From Nocardioides sp. (GTDB taxonomy: Bacteria; Actinomycetota; Actinomycetes; Propionibacteriales; Nocardioidaceae): DNA of 40,539 nucleotides. The notes under the pieces are model-generated. The model was not told the DNA's origin, did not search any database, and saw nothing but the letters and a program-made list of their open reading frames with translations. A program made the translations under genes and the position numbers. The stretch covers positions 1 through 40,539 of the forward strand of contig JAICHQ010000020.1 in NCBI GenBank assembly GCA_025924815.1, written 5' to 3'. Positions 1 through 8,443 of this stretch are shown here, in pieces. How positions within the stretch are numbered: position 1 is the stretch's first letter; each line of letters starts with the position of its first letter.

Positions 1-1463
1 AGTCGTTCACCCCCGACCTGATGCCGGCGGTCGGCGAGGCGCCCCACCTGCGCGGCTCCTTCGTCGCCGCGGGCCTGAACTCCGTCGGCATCCTCTCCGC
101 CGGCGGCCTCGGGCGGGTGCTCGCGCACTGGATCATCGACGGCCTCCCGGACGTCGACGTGACCGGCTTCGACGTCTCGCGCTTCCGCACCGACCAGCTC
201 GAGCCGTCGTACCGCCGCGACCGCACCAACGAGATCCTCGGCACCGTGTACTCCGCCCACACCCCGGGCAAGCAGCTGCGCACCGCCCGCGACCGGCTGC
301 TGTCGCCGGTGCACGAGCGGCTCGTGGAGTACGGCGGGCTGCTGCGCGAGGTGTCCGGCTGGGAGGGTGCGGACTGGTTCGCCGGGTCCGGCGAGACCCC
401 GAGCGCCGAACCGACCTGGGGACGGGCACCGTGGTTCGAGCGGTGGGAGGCCGAGCACCGCACCGTCCGCGAGGGCGTCGGGCTGATGGACATGTCGTTC
501 ATGGCGAAGTTCGCGGTGACCGGCCCGGAGGCAGGAGCCATGCTCGACTTCCTGTCCGTCGGCGACGTGAACGGCGACCCCGGGTGGATCACCTACACCC
601 AGTGGCTCAACGACGACGGGCGGATCGAGGCCGACCTCACCGTCTCCAAGCTCGCCGACGACCGGTTCTGGGTCGTCGCCTCCGACACCGCGCACGGCCA
701 CGTCGCGGCGATGCTCCGGCGCGCGGCCCGGGGCCGCGAGGTCATCGTCGAGGACGAGACCACGTCGTACGCACAGCTCAACGTGCAGGGGCCGCTGTCC
801 CGCGACGTGCTGGCCGCGCTCACCGACGCCGATCTGTCGACGAAGGCGTGGCCGTTCCGTGGCGTGCGGGACGTCGAGGTGGCCGGCGTCCCGGTGACCT
901 GCGCCCGGATCACCTACCTCGGCGAGCTGGGCTACGAGCTGTACGTCGCCGACCGCGCTCTCGAGCTGTACGACGCGCTGGCCGCGGGCGCGGGCGTGCA
1001 GCCGGTCGGGCTCAAGGCGCTGGCCAGTCTGCGGATGGAGAAGGCCTACCGCGACTACGGCCACGACATCGACAACACGGACTGTCCGTTGGACGTCGGG
1101 CTCGGCTTCGCGGTCGCCTGGGACACCGACTTCCGCGGCAAGGCCGCGCTCGAGAAGCGGCGGGCCGACTTCCCGTCGACCCGGCGGCTGGTGCAGATCA
1201 GGCTCGCCGACCCAGAGCCGCTGCTGTACCACGCCGAACCGGTGCTCCGCGACGGCGAGGTGGTCGGCTACGTCCGCGCCGCGTCGTACGGCTGGACGCT
1301 CGGCGCCTCGGTCGGCCTGGCCTTCGTGACCGGCGACGAGAGGGTGACCCGGGACTTGCTCGACGCCGGCACCTGGGAGGTCGACATCGCCGGCGAGCGG
1401 TACGCCGCGGAGGTCTCGCTGCGGCCGATGTACGACCCCACGTCCGCACGCGTGCGGGCCTGA
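1..1463 (+). CDS. FAD-dependent oxidoreductase / aminomethyltransferase-fold fusion, 3' part (dimethylglycine or sarcosine dehydrogenase-like)
   Basis: The gene is cut by the window edge: the frame is open from base 3 and the usual N-terminal Rossmann half is missing. The first ~55 residues are the C-terminal end of a DAO-type FAD domain (GEAPHL, then FVAAGLNSVGI and GGLGRVLAHWI). A middle FAO_M-like segment follows, then a GcvT fold (about residues 140-390, with MDMSFMAKF and YLGELGYELYV) and a GcvT C-terminal barrel. This layout is that of dimethylglycine/sarcosine dehydrogenases, which demethylate N-methyl amino acids and pass the one-carbon unit to tetrahydrofolate. The exact substrate cannot be read from the sequence. 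A 14-bp perfect palindrome (1444-1457) overlaps the last codons and could help termination. Confidence 0.85.
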   Translation, partial: SFTPDLMPAVGEAPHLRGSFVAAGLNSVGILSAGGLGRVLAHWIIDGLPDVDVTGFDVSRFRTDQLEPSYRRDRTNEILGTVYSAHTPGKQLRTARDRLLSPVHERLVEYGGLLREVSGWEGADWFAGSGETPSAEPTWGRAPWFERWEAEHRTVREGVGLMDMSFMAKFAVTGPEAGAMLDFLSVGDVNGDPGWITYTQWLNDDGRIEADLTVSKLADDRFWVVASDTAHGHVAAMLRRAARGREVIVEDETTSYAQLNVQGPLSRDVLAALTDADLSTKAWPFRGVRDVEVAGVPVTCARITYLGELGYELYVADRALELYDALAAGAGVQPVGLKALASLRMEKAYRDYGHDIDNTDCPLDVGLGFAVAWDTDFRGKAALEKRRADFPSTRRLVQIRLADPEPLLYHAEPVLRDGEVVGYVRAASYGWTLGASVGLAFVTGDERVTRDLLDAGTWEVDIAGERYAAEVSLRPMYDPTSARVRA

Positions 1464-1524
1464 GCCGCGGGACGCCATATCGAAGGTGCCATCGATGACA
1501 CCGTCCGTATGACGTTGCCAGAGG

Positions 1525-2433
1525 TCAGAGGGTGATCACCAGCTTGCCACCGACCCGGCCGGCGGCGAGGCGCCGGTGGGCGTCGGCGGTGCGCTCGAGG
1601 GAATACGTCTCGGCGACGTGCGGGCGTACGCCGGCGGCCACCTCCGCGGCGAGCTCGTAGAGCTGGTCGCGGCCGGGGCGCACCAGGACACCGTGGAGAT
1701 CGATGTTGCGGTCGATGGCGAGGTCGAGGTCTCCGGTGAGGTCGACGATGGTCGCGGCGTGACCACCGACCCGGACGTGCGGCAGGGACGGCGCGAGCCG
1801 TCCACCGACCAGGTCGACCACCGCGTCGAGCTCGTGGCCGAGCGCGGACACTGCAGCCGCGGCCGGGTCGGGCACGGACCGGTCGACCCAGACCTCGACG
1901 CCGAGCTCGGTCAACCGGGCACGATCCTCGACCCGGCCGGCCGCGGCGACGTGCAGCCCCACGCCGCGCGCCATCTGCACCAGCAGGTGTCCCACGCCAC
2001 CGGCAGCCCCGTGGATCAGCACCCAGGACCCGGCCACCAGCGGCATCCGCTGCAGCACCTGGAGCGCGGTGCAGCCGGCCATCGGGAGGGCGGCCGCGAC
2101 GATCGGGTCCAGCTCGGGCGGCCGCGGGGCGACGTACTCCCGCCGGATCGCGACCCGCTCGGCCAGGGCGCCGTTCGTGGTCCCCTGCACCGGCACCAGG
2201 GCCCAGACCGGTTCCCCGCTGTCGGCGGCGCGGCCGGCGAGCTCGTAGCCCACGACGTACGGCGCGCGGACGCCGGCCCACGAGGGGTCGGTGACGTTGC
2301 CGAGGTCGACCGGGTTCACGCCGACGGCCTCGACCTCGACCAGCAGCTCGTCGCTGGCCGGCACCGGCTCCGGCACGTCGACCAGGACCAGGGCGTCCGG
2401 GCCACCCGGCCGCTCGACGACGACGGCCCTCAC
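1525..2433 (-). CDS. Zinc-type alcohol dehydrogenase-like / NADPH:quinone reductase (MDR superfamily)
   Basis: A 302-residue medium-chain reductase without the structural or catalytic zinc ligands, as in the quinone oxidoreductase branch. An N-terminal GroES-like fold (about residues 1-120) is followed by a Rossmann domain with the glycine motif in LIHGAAGGVGHLLVQMA, which binds NADPH. I chose the GTG at 2433 because it overlaps the stop of the upstream SDR gene in a GTGA quartet and gives the family N-terminus VRAVVVERPGGPDAL. Upstream in-frame codons give an unrelated Arg-rich extension. It is co-transcribed with the SDR. The substrate is unknown; reduction of quinones or enones is the family expectation. 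Confidence 0.85.
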   Translation of the reverse strand: MRAVVVERPGGPDALVLVDVPEPVPASDELLVEVEAVGVNPVDLGNVTDPSWAGVRAPYVVGYELAGRAADSGEPVWALVPVQGTTNGALAERVAIRREYVAPRPPELDPIVAAALPMAGCTALQVLQRMPLVAGSWVLIHGAAGGVGHLLVQMARGVGLHVAAAGRVEDRARLTELGVEVWVDRSVPDPAAAAVSALGHELDAVVDLVGGRLAPSLPHVRVGGHAATIVDLTGDLDLAIDRNIDLHGVLVRPGRDQLYELAAEVAAGVRPHVAETYSLERTADAHRRLAAGRVGGKLVITL

Positions 2434-3206
2434 TTGGGGGGCATCCTGATACCGCCGTCGACGCGGACGACCGCGGCGTTCATGTAGGAGTTGCGCACGC
2501 ACTCCAGGACCATCGACGCCAGCTCGTCGGGCACGCCGAGCCGCTTCGGGAACAGCACCGACTCCCCCAGCCGCGCCTTGAACCCCTCGGCCTGCTCGCC
2601 CTCGCCGTAGATCGGGGTGTCGATCAGGCCCGGCGCCACCGTGTTGACGCGTACGCCGATCGCGGCGAGGTCACGGGCGACCGGAAGGGTCATTCCGACG
2701 ATGCCGCCCTTGGAGGAGGAGTACGCCGCCTGCCCGATCTGGCCGTCGAACGCCGCCACGCTCGCCAGGTTGACGATCGCGCCGCGCTCGCCGGACGCGA
2801 GCGGGTCGAGCCGCGACATCGCCGTACCGGCGATGCGGACCATGTCGAAGGTGCCGATCAGGTTGATCGCGATCACCTTCTTGTACAGCTCGAGGTCGTG
2901 CGCCGACTCGTAGGTGCCGTCGCGGCCGACGGTGCGGGCGGCCGGCCCGATGCCCGCGCTGTTGACCGCGATCCGCAGCTCACCGAGCGACGCGGCCTGG
3001 TCGACTGCCTCGACGATCTGCGAGGTGTCGGTGACGTCGACGTGGGCGAACGAGCCGCCGACCTCGTCGGCCAGAGCCCGGCCCTTGTCGTCCTGCACGT
3101 CGGCGACGACGACCCGCGCGCCGGCTGCCGCGAGCTGCCGGGCGACGGCCGCACCGATGCCCGAGGCGGCGCCGGTGACCAGGGCGACGTGTCCTGAGAT
3201 CTCCAT
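2430..3206 (-). CDS. SDR-family NAD-dependent dehydrogenase (3-hydroxyacyl-CoA dehydrogenase type II-like)
   Basis: A classical short-chain dehydrogenase of 258 residues. It has the cofactor motif TGAASGIG near the N-terminus, an Asp after beta-2 (VVVADVQDD) that favours NAD over NADP, NSAG at beta-4, a catalytic Ser in NLASVA and the YSSSK catalytic Tyr/Lys pair. The overall pattern resembles the HSD10/type II 3-hydroxyacyl-CoA dehydrogenase branch, so a role in beta-oxidation is plausible but not shown. The ATG lies 7 nt behind a TAGGCT hexamer (3214-3219 on this strand) with no Shine-Dalgarno, which suggests a leaderless transcript. Its stop overlaps the next gene by 4 nt. Confidence 0.88.
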   Translation of the reverse strand: MEISGHVALVTGAASGIGAAVARQLAAAGARVVVADVQDDKGRALADEVGGSFAHVDVTDTSQIVEAVDQAASLGELRIAVNSAGIGPAARTVGRDGTYESAHDLELYKKVIAINLIGTFDMVRIAGTAMSRLDPLASGERGAIVNLASVAAFDGQIGQAAYSSSKGGIVGMTLPVARDLAAIGVRVNTVAPGLIDTPIYGEGEQAEGFKARLGESVLFPKRLGVPDELASMVLECVRNSYMNAAVVRVDGGIRMPPK

Positions 3207-3275
3207 GTCGCGGAGCCTAACGAGGGGGTCGTGCGTCCCAGAACGCGCTATGCCGCGTCGTCAGGCACACGACTC

Positions 3276-4103
3276 TCACAGATCCGTCTCGCCCCGCGCG
3301 ACGATCACGACCGGACCGGTCAGGGACACGCGCCCCTGGTCGTCCCGGGACACCTGCAGGGTCCCGCCCGGTACGTCGACCCGCCACCGTCCCGGACCCT
3401 CCGCGGCCACCGCGATCGCGGCGGCACAGGCACCCGTGCCGCACGACCGCGTCTCGCCGGAGCCTCGCTCGTGCACGCGCATCGCGATGTGGTCGGCGCC
3501 CCGGCGTACGACGAACTCGACGTTGACGCCGTCGGGGAAGAGGCTCGCGTCGTACGCCGGCTCGTCGTGGAGCCGGCCCGCCTCGGCCTGGTCGTCGACG
3601 ACCACGACCGCGTGCGGATTGCCGACGACGACGTGGGTGGCCGGCCACGAGCGGTCGCCGACCGACACCTCGGTCTCGCCGAGGACCGTGGCCGCACCGA
3701 GGTCGGCGGTCCACAGATCGCCGTCGGGGGTCAGGGTCTTCACACCGGACCGGGTGGCGATCCGGATCGGCCGGCCGGCCGGGACCAACCCTTCGTCGAC
3801 GAGGTGGCGGGCGAAGACGCGGATCCCGTTGCCACACATCTCGGCGGCACCCCCGTCGGCGTTGCGGTAGTCCATGAACCACTCGGGGAGGTCGTCGGTC
3901 TCAACCGGCGAAGCGAGCGCGGTGGTGAGGATGACGCGGAGGACTCCGTCGGCGCCGATGCCCGCGCGCCGGCCGCAGAGCGCGCGAACCCGCTCGACGG
4001 AGAGGTCGCCGTGGACCGATCCGTCGTGGTCAGGAAGCAGCACGAAGTCGTTCTCCGTGCCGTGGCCCTTGAGGAAGCCGTAGCCCGGGCGCGCAGTGCT
4101 CAC
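3276..4103 (-). CDS. dapF: Diaminopimelate epimerase
   Basis: This enzyme converts LL- to meso-diaminopimelate, the last step before lysine and the peptidoglycan cross-linking residue. The 275-residue protein has both halves of the pseudo-symmetric epimerase fold, each with its active-site cysteine: AEMCGNGIR (about residue 94) and RSCGTGAC (about residue 219). The N-terminus, with GYGFLKGHGTENDFVLLPD, is the typical substrate-binding start. The start is GTG at 4103. It is transcribed away from the ABC exporter genes across a ~107-bp divergent spacer. The length is normal for actinobacterial DapF. Confidence 0.95.
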   Translation of the reverse strand: MSTARPGYGFLKGHGTENDFVLLPDHDGSVHGDLSVERVRALCGRRAGIGADGVLRVILTTALASPVETDDLPEWFMDYRNADGGAAEMCGNGIRVFARHLVDEGLVPAGRPIRIATRSGVKTLTPDGDLWTADLGAATVLGETEVSVGDRSWPATHVVVGNPHAVVVVDDQAEAGRLHDEPAYDASLFPDGVNVEFVVRRGADHIAMRVHERGSGETRSCGTGACAAAIAVAAEGPGRWRVDVPGGTLQVSRDDQGRVSLTGPVVIVARGETDL

Positions 4104-4210
4104 CCGACCAGTGTCCCAGGCGCTCCGGTCGAGGGCAGGGAGGTGCCGACCGAGAGGCTCGGGGCCGCGTGGTACGAACGTCTCGGCACACGCGAGCGGA
4201 AGGAGCCGGG

Positions 4211-4885
4211 GTGGCGCTGCTCGAGGTGCGCGGGCTGACTCGGCGGTACGGCGAGATGACGGTCCTCGACGGTCTGGACCTCGACCTGGAGGCCGGACAG
4301 CTGCTGGCCCTGGTCGGCCGCAACGGGTCCGGGAAGTCCACCGCCCTGCGCTGCATCGTCGGCACCGACCAGCGCACGAGTGGCGAGGTCACGCTCGACG
4401 GCCGGCCGTACGACGAGCGCGCTTCGTGGGTGCGGGCCGCGGTGGCCGTGGTCATGGACGACCTCGACTTCTTCCCCGACCTGAGCGTGATCGAGCACCT
4501 CGACCTGATGGCCGCCGCGCACGGGGTGGCCGACGCCGAGAAGACCGTCGACGACGTGCTCGACGACCTGGACCTCGCCGACCAGGGCGACCAGCTCCCG
4601 CACAGCCTGTCGTCGGGTCAGCGCCGCCGGCTCGGCCTGGCCACCGGGCTGGTGCGGCCGAAGCGGCTCCTCGTGCTCGACGAGCCCGAGGCACGCCTGG
4701 ACGCCGAGGGCCGCGCCTGGCTGGTCGACCGGCTGCGCCGCGAGAAGGAAGCCGGCGTCGCTGTCCTCCTGGCCAGCCACCATCCGCAGCTGGTCGACGC
4801 CCTGGCCGACCACGTCGTCCGCCTCGGCGAGCCCGACGAGCACGGCGAGCCCGGAAGCTCCGCACAGCCTCGGGGCTCCGCGTGA
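4211..4885 (+). CDS. ABC transporter ATP-binding protein
   Basis: A 224-residue cytoplasmic ATPase subunit. Visible motifs in order are the A-loop Tyr (LTRRYGEM), Walker A GRNGSGKS, Q-loop region, a signature LSSGQRRRLGLA, Walker B LLVLDEPEARLD and an H-loop (LLASHH). The LSSGQ form is a normal variant. The GTG start at 4211 is preceded by AGGAG with 5-nt spacing, so the upstream in-frame codons are not used. Its stop overlaps the start of the membrane gene in a GTGA quartet, so the two are translationally coupled and form a probable exporter. The substrate is unknown. Confidence 0.92.
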   Translation: MALLEVRGLTRRYGEMTVLDGLDLDLEAGQLLALVGRNGSGKSTALRCIVGTDQRTSGEVTLDGRPYDERASWVRAAVAVVMDDLDFFPDLSVIEHLDLMAAAHGVADAEKTVDDVLDDLDLADQGDQLPHSLSSGQRRRLGLATGLVRPKRLLVLDEPEARLDAEGRAWLVDRLRREKEAGVAVLLASHHPQLVDALADHVVRLGEPDEHGEPGSSAQPRGSA

Positions 4886-6375
4886 CGGAGCCGGCGACTG
4901 CCGCGGGGTCGGTCACCGTCCGGGAGCTGCGGCGCGACGTCCGCGGGTGGCGGCGGGCCCGGGCGACGGCCCCGCTCTCGCAGATCGTGGAGGACGCCTA
5001 CGTCTGGGTGTTCTCCGCGCTGGTGGTCGGCTCCGAGGTGGGCAGCGTGCTGGTCAACCTGTCGCGCGAGTCCGACACCGCCTGCACCACCGCCGGCTGC
5101 CAGGGAGCGCGGGCGATGCTGCCGTGGCTGGTCGCGTCCCTGGCGGTGGTCGCGGTGCTGGGCACCGCGCGGATGCTGGGTCCGGTCTTCGTCACCCCGG
5201 CCGTGGGGTCGTGGCTGCTCACGACCCCGATCGACCGCGGCGGGCTGCTGCGCCCCCGGTTCCTCAGCGTCGCCTCGGCGGCGGCCGTCGCGGTCGCGCT
5301 ACCGACCGTGGCGGCGGCGGCGCTCAGCGGCATGGCCGCGGCGCCGGCCGCCCTCCTCGTGGTGGTGACGGCAGCGGTCGGCGGCGTCGCGGTCGCCGGC
5401 GCCGCGCTCGCCCAGGCCGCCCGCCCCTCGGCCACCTCGCTGGTCGCCTGGCTGCTCGCCGGCGCCACGTGGCTCGCGCTCGTCGCCACCGGCGACGGAC
5501 GACCGCTCGTCTCCGAGCCGGTCCACCGTCTGGATCCGACGCTCTGGGCGCTGCTGGCAGGTGCGGCCGTCGCCGTCGGGGCGGCGTCCCTGCTCGCCGT
5601 ACGCCGCCTGACGTCGCTGCCGGCGCGCACGGTGACCCCGGGCGGTCGCCTGGTGCCGGCCGTGTCGGGCGCACTGGCCTCGCTCGACCCGGCCCTGGCC
5701 TACGACGTGGTGCAGGTTCACCTGGCCCGCGCTCGCGGCTTCGTGCGGTCGCACCGCGGCGGCCCGCACGGCCTGGCGGCGGTCTGCTGGCGCGACGTGA
5801 CCCGGCTGCGCCGGTCTCCCCGACCGACCCTGGTCCTGCTGGCCGGGGTGGCCGTCCCGGTCGCGGCCTGGCGCGCCGGGGCCGGCACCGTCGACGTGCT
5901 CGTCGCGGCGCTCGTCGGCTTCGTGGCCGGGGTCCCGCTGGTCGGGTCGCTGAGGTCGTGGACCCTGACCCCCAGCCTGGTCCGCACGCTTCCGTTCCGC
6001 ACCGACCAGGTGCTGCACGCGGCGCTGGTCGTCCCCGCGTGCGTGCTGCTGGGCTACGGGCTGGCCGTCATCCCCGTGCTGCACGCGGCCGGCGTCGGCT
6101 GGTCCGATGCGGTGCTGGTCGGCCCGGCCGTGGGCGTCGTCGCGCTGACGTCGGGCGTCCGGTGGATCGCGGGCCGACCCCCCGACTACTCCCGGCCACT
6201 GGTCTCGACGCCCGCCGGCGGCGTCCCGACGAACCTCTACGGCAGCGTCGTGCGCGGCTTCGACGTGCTGCTGCTCACGGTGTCGCCGATGCTGATCAGC
6301 CCGACCGTCGTGGGCGCCTGGGTCTCGATCCTGCTCAGCGTCGTCGTGGTCGAGGTCATCGTCCGCCGGCGCTGA
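4882..6375 (+). CDS. Multi-pass membrane protein, ABC permease partner (resembles DUF6297 family)
   Basis: A 497-residue hydrophobic protein with about 10-12 predicted membrane spans. Long Ala/Val/Leu stretches alternate with Arg-rich cytoplasmic loops, for example VTRLRRSPRP. No solute-binding or FtsX-like domain is seen. It starts at a GTG overlapping the ATPase stop by 4 nt, which marks it as the permease of the pair. From memory, similar proteins labelled DUF6297 sit beside an ABC ATPase between dapF and miaA in related genomes. The last 20 bp overlap the convergent miaA gene. The transported compound is not known. Confidence 0.8.
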   Translation: MTEPATAAGSVTVRELRRDVRGWRRARATAPLSQIVEDAYVWVFSALVVGSEVGSVLVNLSRESDTACTTAGCQGARAMLPWLVASLAVVAVLGTARMLGPVFVTPAVGSWLLTTPIDRGGLLRPRFLSVASAAAVAVALPTVAAAALSGMAAAPAALLVVVTAAVGGVAVAGAALAQAARPSATSLVAWLLAGATWLALVATGDGRPLVSEPVHRLDPTLWALLAGAAVAVGAASLLAVRRLTSLPARTVTPGGRLVPAVSGALASLDPALAYDVVQVHLARARGFVRSHRGGPHGLAAVCWRDVTRLRRSPRPTLVLLAGVAVPVAAWRAGAGTVDVLVAALVGFVAGVPLVGSLRSWTLTPSLVRTLPFRTDQVLHAALVVPACVLLGYGLAVIPVLHAAGVGWSDAVLVGPAVGVVALTSGVRWIAGRPPDYSRPLVSTPAGGVPTNLYGSVVRGFDVLLLTVSPMLISPTVVGAWVSILLSVVVVEVIVRRR

Positions 6376-7291
6376 CCGCCTCGACGGCCACGACGGCCCG
6401 CTCGACCCGGTCGGGGTCGTCCCAGCCCACCCAGACCACGCGGGGGTCCTTGCGGAACCAGCCGTCCTGGCGCCGCGAGAAGCGCCGGGTCGCCGTCGTG
6501 GTCGCCTCGACCGCCTCGTCGAGCGTCGTCTCGCCGTGGAGGTACGCCGCCACCTCGCGGTAGCCGATCGCCGTACGGGCGGTGCGTCCCCGGGCCAGGC
6601 CCGCGTCGAGGAGGCGGCGCACCTCGTCGACGAGTCCGGCGTCGAACATCCCCCGGACCCGTCCGGCGATCCGGGAGTCGAGCGTCGGGCGGTCGATGCC
6701 GACCCCGATCTGGATGCTCCACGGATCGGCGTACTCGTGCTCGGGGAGGGTCGCGCTGAACGGCCGGCCGGTGATCCGCACGACCTCCAGCGCCCGCACG
6801 ATCCGGCGACCGTTGTCGGGCAGGATCCGGGCGGCCGCCCCGGGATCGACCTGGGCGAGGCGACGGTGAAGCTCCGGGGCACCCATATCGGCCAGCTCGG
6901 CCTCGATCCTGCGGCGTACGTCGGGATCGGTGCCGGGGAACTCGAAGCGGTCCAGCACCGCGCGGGTGTAGAGAGCCGACCCGCCGACCAGCACGGGGGT
7001 CTTGCCGCGGGCGCGGATGTCGGCGACCGCGGCGCGGGCCCAGCCCTGGAACTCCGCGACGGTCAGCGGCTCGGTGACGTCGAGCAGGTCCAGCAGGTGG
7101 TGCGGGATGCCACGGCGATCGGGCTCCGCGAGCTTGGCGGTGCCGACGTCCATGCCGCGATAGACCTGCATCGCGTCGGTGTTGACGATCTCACCCTCGA
7201 GGCGCGCGGCGAGGTCGAGGGAGAGGCCGGTCTTGCCCCCGGCCGTCGCGCCCACCACGGCCACGATCGGGCGCGGAGCGCGGCGCGGCAT
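6356..7291 (-). CDS. miaA: tRNA dimethylallyltransferase (i6A37 synthase)
   Basis: Adds a dimethylallyl group to N6 of A37 in tRNAs reading UNN codons. This is the substrate modification for MiaB, which is also encoded in this window. The 311-residue sequence has P-loop GATAGGKT, the conserved DAMQVYRGMDVGTAK, the central VGGSALYTRAVLD, GYREVAAYL and a C-terminal RRQDGWFRKDPRVVWV segment. All are hallmarks of MiaA. The 3' end runs 20 bp into the convergent membrane-protein gene, with no room for a separate terminator. It starts at ATG 7291 and faces the small gene at 7347 head to head. Confidence 0.96.
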   Translation of the reverse strand: MPRRAPRPIVAVVGATAGGKTGLSLDLAARLEGEIVNTDAMQVYRGMDVGTAKLAEPDRRGIPHHLLDLLDVTEPLTVAEFQGWARAAVADIRARGKTPVLVGGSALYTRAVLDRFEFPGTDPDVRRRIEAELADMGAPELHRRLAQVDPGAAARILPDNGRRIVRALEVVRITGRPFSATLPEHEYADPWSIQIGVGIDRPTLDSRIAGRVRGMFDAGLVDEVRRLLDAGLARGRTARTAIGYREVAAYLHGETTLDEAVEATTTATRRFSRRQDGWFRKDPRVVWVGWDDPDRVERAVVAVEAVSAGGR

Positions 7292-7346
7292 GCGGTCAGT
7301 CTCGCAGCGGAGCGCACCCCCTCGACGCCGGGCTTACTGTGGAGTC

Positions 7347-7619
7347 ATGCCGGGGCTGCGGGAGGACGGGTTCGACGAGGACTACGGGCCCGACGACGAC
7401 ACACCGCCGTACTGGTTCCCCGGCACCCGGATGCCCGACGAGGCCCGCCGGATCGGGCTGACCCATCATGTGCCGGAGGGCGCCCTCCTCGACTTCGCCG
7501 GGCGGCTCGACCCCCGGCGTCCCTACCACCGAGCCGTGGCGTGGGTGATGCTCGCCGTGTTCGGGCTGCCGGTGGTGTTCCACGCGATCGGGCTGGTCGA
7601 GAGCCTGGCACCTCATTGA
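7347..7619 (+). CDS. Small single-span membrane protein, unknown function
   Basis: A 90-residue protein with an acidic N-terminus (REDGFDEDYGPDDDT), an aromatic PPYWFPGTRMPDE motif and one hydrophobic segment (about residues 66-84, VAWVMLAVFGLPVVFHAIGL) near the C-terminus. I do not recognise the family with certainty. The start fits a leaderless transcript: TACTGT at 7335-7340, a 6-nt gap, then ATG, with no Shine-Dalgarno. It lies head to head with miaA and just upstream of the NUDIX gene. Regular codon use and the promoter support a real gene. Confidence 0.75.
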   Translation: MPGLREDGFDEDYGPDDDTPPYWFPGTRMPDEARRIGLTHHVPEGALLDFAGRLDPRRPYHRAVAWVMLAVFGLPVVFHAIGLVESLAPH

Positions 7620-7668
7620 GGCCGCGCGCAGCTGCCCAGAGGCGCCCGCGCAGGACTAGCCTCGGTGC

Positions 7669-7701
7669 ATGGGATTCCTCGACGACGCCACTGATCGCTG
7701 A
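7669..7701 (+). CDS. Possible 10-codon leader minigene before the NUDIX gene
   Basis: A ten-codon frame encoding MGFLDDATDR and ending in TGA directly abuts the ATG of the NUDIX gene (TGAATG). The ATG sits exactly 6 nt after TAGCCT (7657-7662), the same leaderless layout seen at many starts in this window. If transcription starts there, the minigene is the first thing translated and the NUDIX frame, which lacks a Shine-Dalgarno, would rely on termination-reinitiation. MGFLDDAxD also resembles the first residues of small actinobacterial antitoxin/CsbD-like proteins, so a decayed remnant is the alternative. Confidence 0.35.
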   Translation: MGFLDDATDR

Positions 7702-8160
7702 ATGACCCACCGGTTCCGGGTCGTCCCCGCGTCCTACGTGATGCTGCTCAGCCCGGGACGGGGCGGTGACGACGAGGTGCTGCTTCAGCTGCGGCAGAAC
7801 ACCGGCTACATGGACGGGCACTGGGCCTCCGCCGCGGCCGGGCACGTGGAGCGCGCGGAGACCGCGTACGACGCCGCCCGCCGCGAGGCCCGCGAGGAGA
7901 TCGGCGTCGAGCTCGGCGAGCTGACCTTCGTGACCTCGATGCAGCGCACGCAGCACGGCGACCCGATCGACGAGCGCATCGACTTCTTCTTCACCTGCCG
8001 GTCGTGGACGGGCGAGCCGCACATCGTCGAGCCCGAGAAGGCCGCGGCGCTCCAGTGGTTCCCCCTGACCGCGCTGCCCGACCCGGTCGTACCGCACGAA
8101 CGTGTCGTCCTCGACGGACTGGGTACGGGTCTTCCCAGCTACACGACGTACGGGTTCTGA
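7702..8160 (+). CDS. NUDIX hydrolase
   Basis: A 152-residue NUDIX-fold pyrophosphohydrolase. The Nudix box is complete (G-x5-E-x7-REAREEIGV at about residues 48-70), so metal binding and hydrolysis of a nucleoside-diphosphate-linked substrate are expected. The N-terminus has the usual beta strand (YVMLLSPG, EVLLQLRQN) followed by GYMDGHWASAAAGHVE. The substrate cannot be assigned. The ATG directly follows the stop of a ten-codon upstream frame, with no clear ribosome binding site, which points to coupled translation. Confidence 0.88.
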   Translation: MTHRFRVVPASYVMLLSPGRGGDDEVLLQLRQNTGYMDGHWASAAAGHVERAETAYDAARREAREEIGVELGELTFVTSMQRTQHGDPIDERIDFFFTCRSWTGEPHIVEPEKAAALQWFPLTALPDPVVPHERVVLDGLGTGLPSYTTYGF

Positions 8161-8200
8161 CGCGACGCGCCTGGGGAGGGCGCGGGGGGGACAGGGAATG

Positions 8201-8443
8201 ATGGTGACCGACTTGGGTGACATGCCGACGCCGGAGATCGAGCCCGCGGAGCCGCCACCGGGAGGCGTGGACGCGGTCGAGGAACAGGAGTACGACGTCG
8301 ACCCCGTGGTGCCGGACCTGACCGGGTTCGGGAACGCCACGCCGCATGACCAGGTGCCCGACGCGCTGACCGAGCCCGAGGACACCGACCAGGGTGCGAG
8401 CAGCGACGGGGCGAGCGAGCCGGAGAAGGAGACGCCGGCATGA
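8201..8443 (+). CDS. Small acidic hypothetical protein
   Basis: About 80 residues, almost entirely Pro, Glu, Asp and small residues, with no hydrophobic core. It is probably intrinsically disordered. Two ATGs in tandem (8198, 8201) and a GTG (8204) follow an AGGGA stretch at 8192-8196, so the exact start is uncertain. The stop overlaps the next ATG in an ATGA quartet, making a two-gene unit with the similarly acidic gene downstream. No known domain is visible, and a function cannot be proposed. Confidence 0.6.
   Translation: MVTDLGDMPTPEIEPAEPPPGGVDAVEEQEYDVDPVVPDLTGFGNATPHDQVPDALTEPEDTDQGASSDGASEPEKETPA

Noticed and set aside
1485..1502. 18-bp quasi-palindrome centred on ATCGAT after the first gene
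   Set aside because: Two mismatches, no T-run and no neighbouring regulator; not enough to call an operator or terminator.
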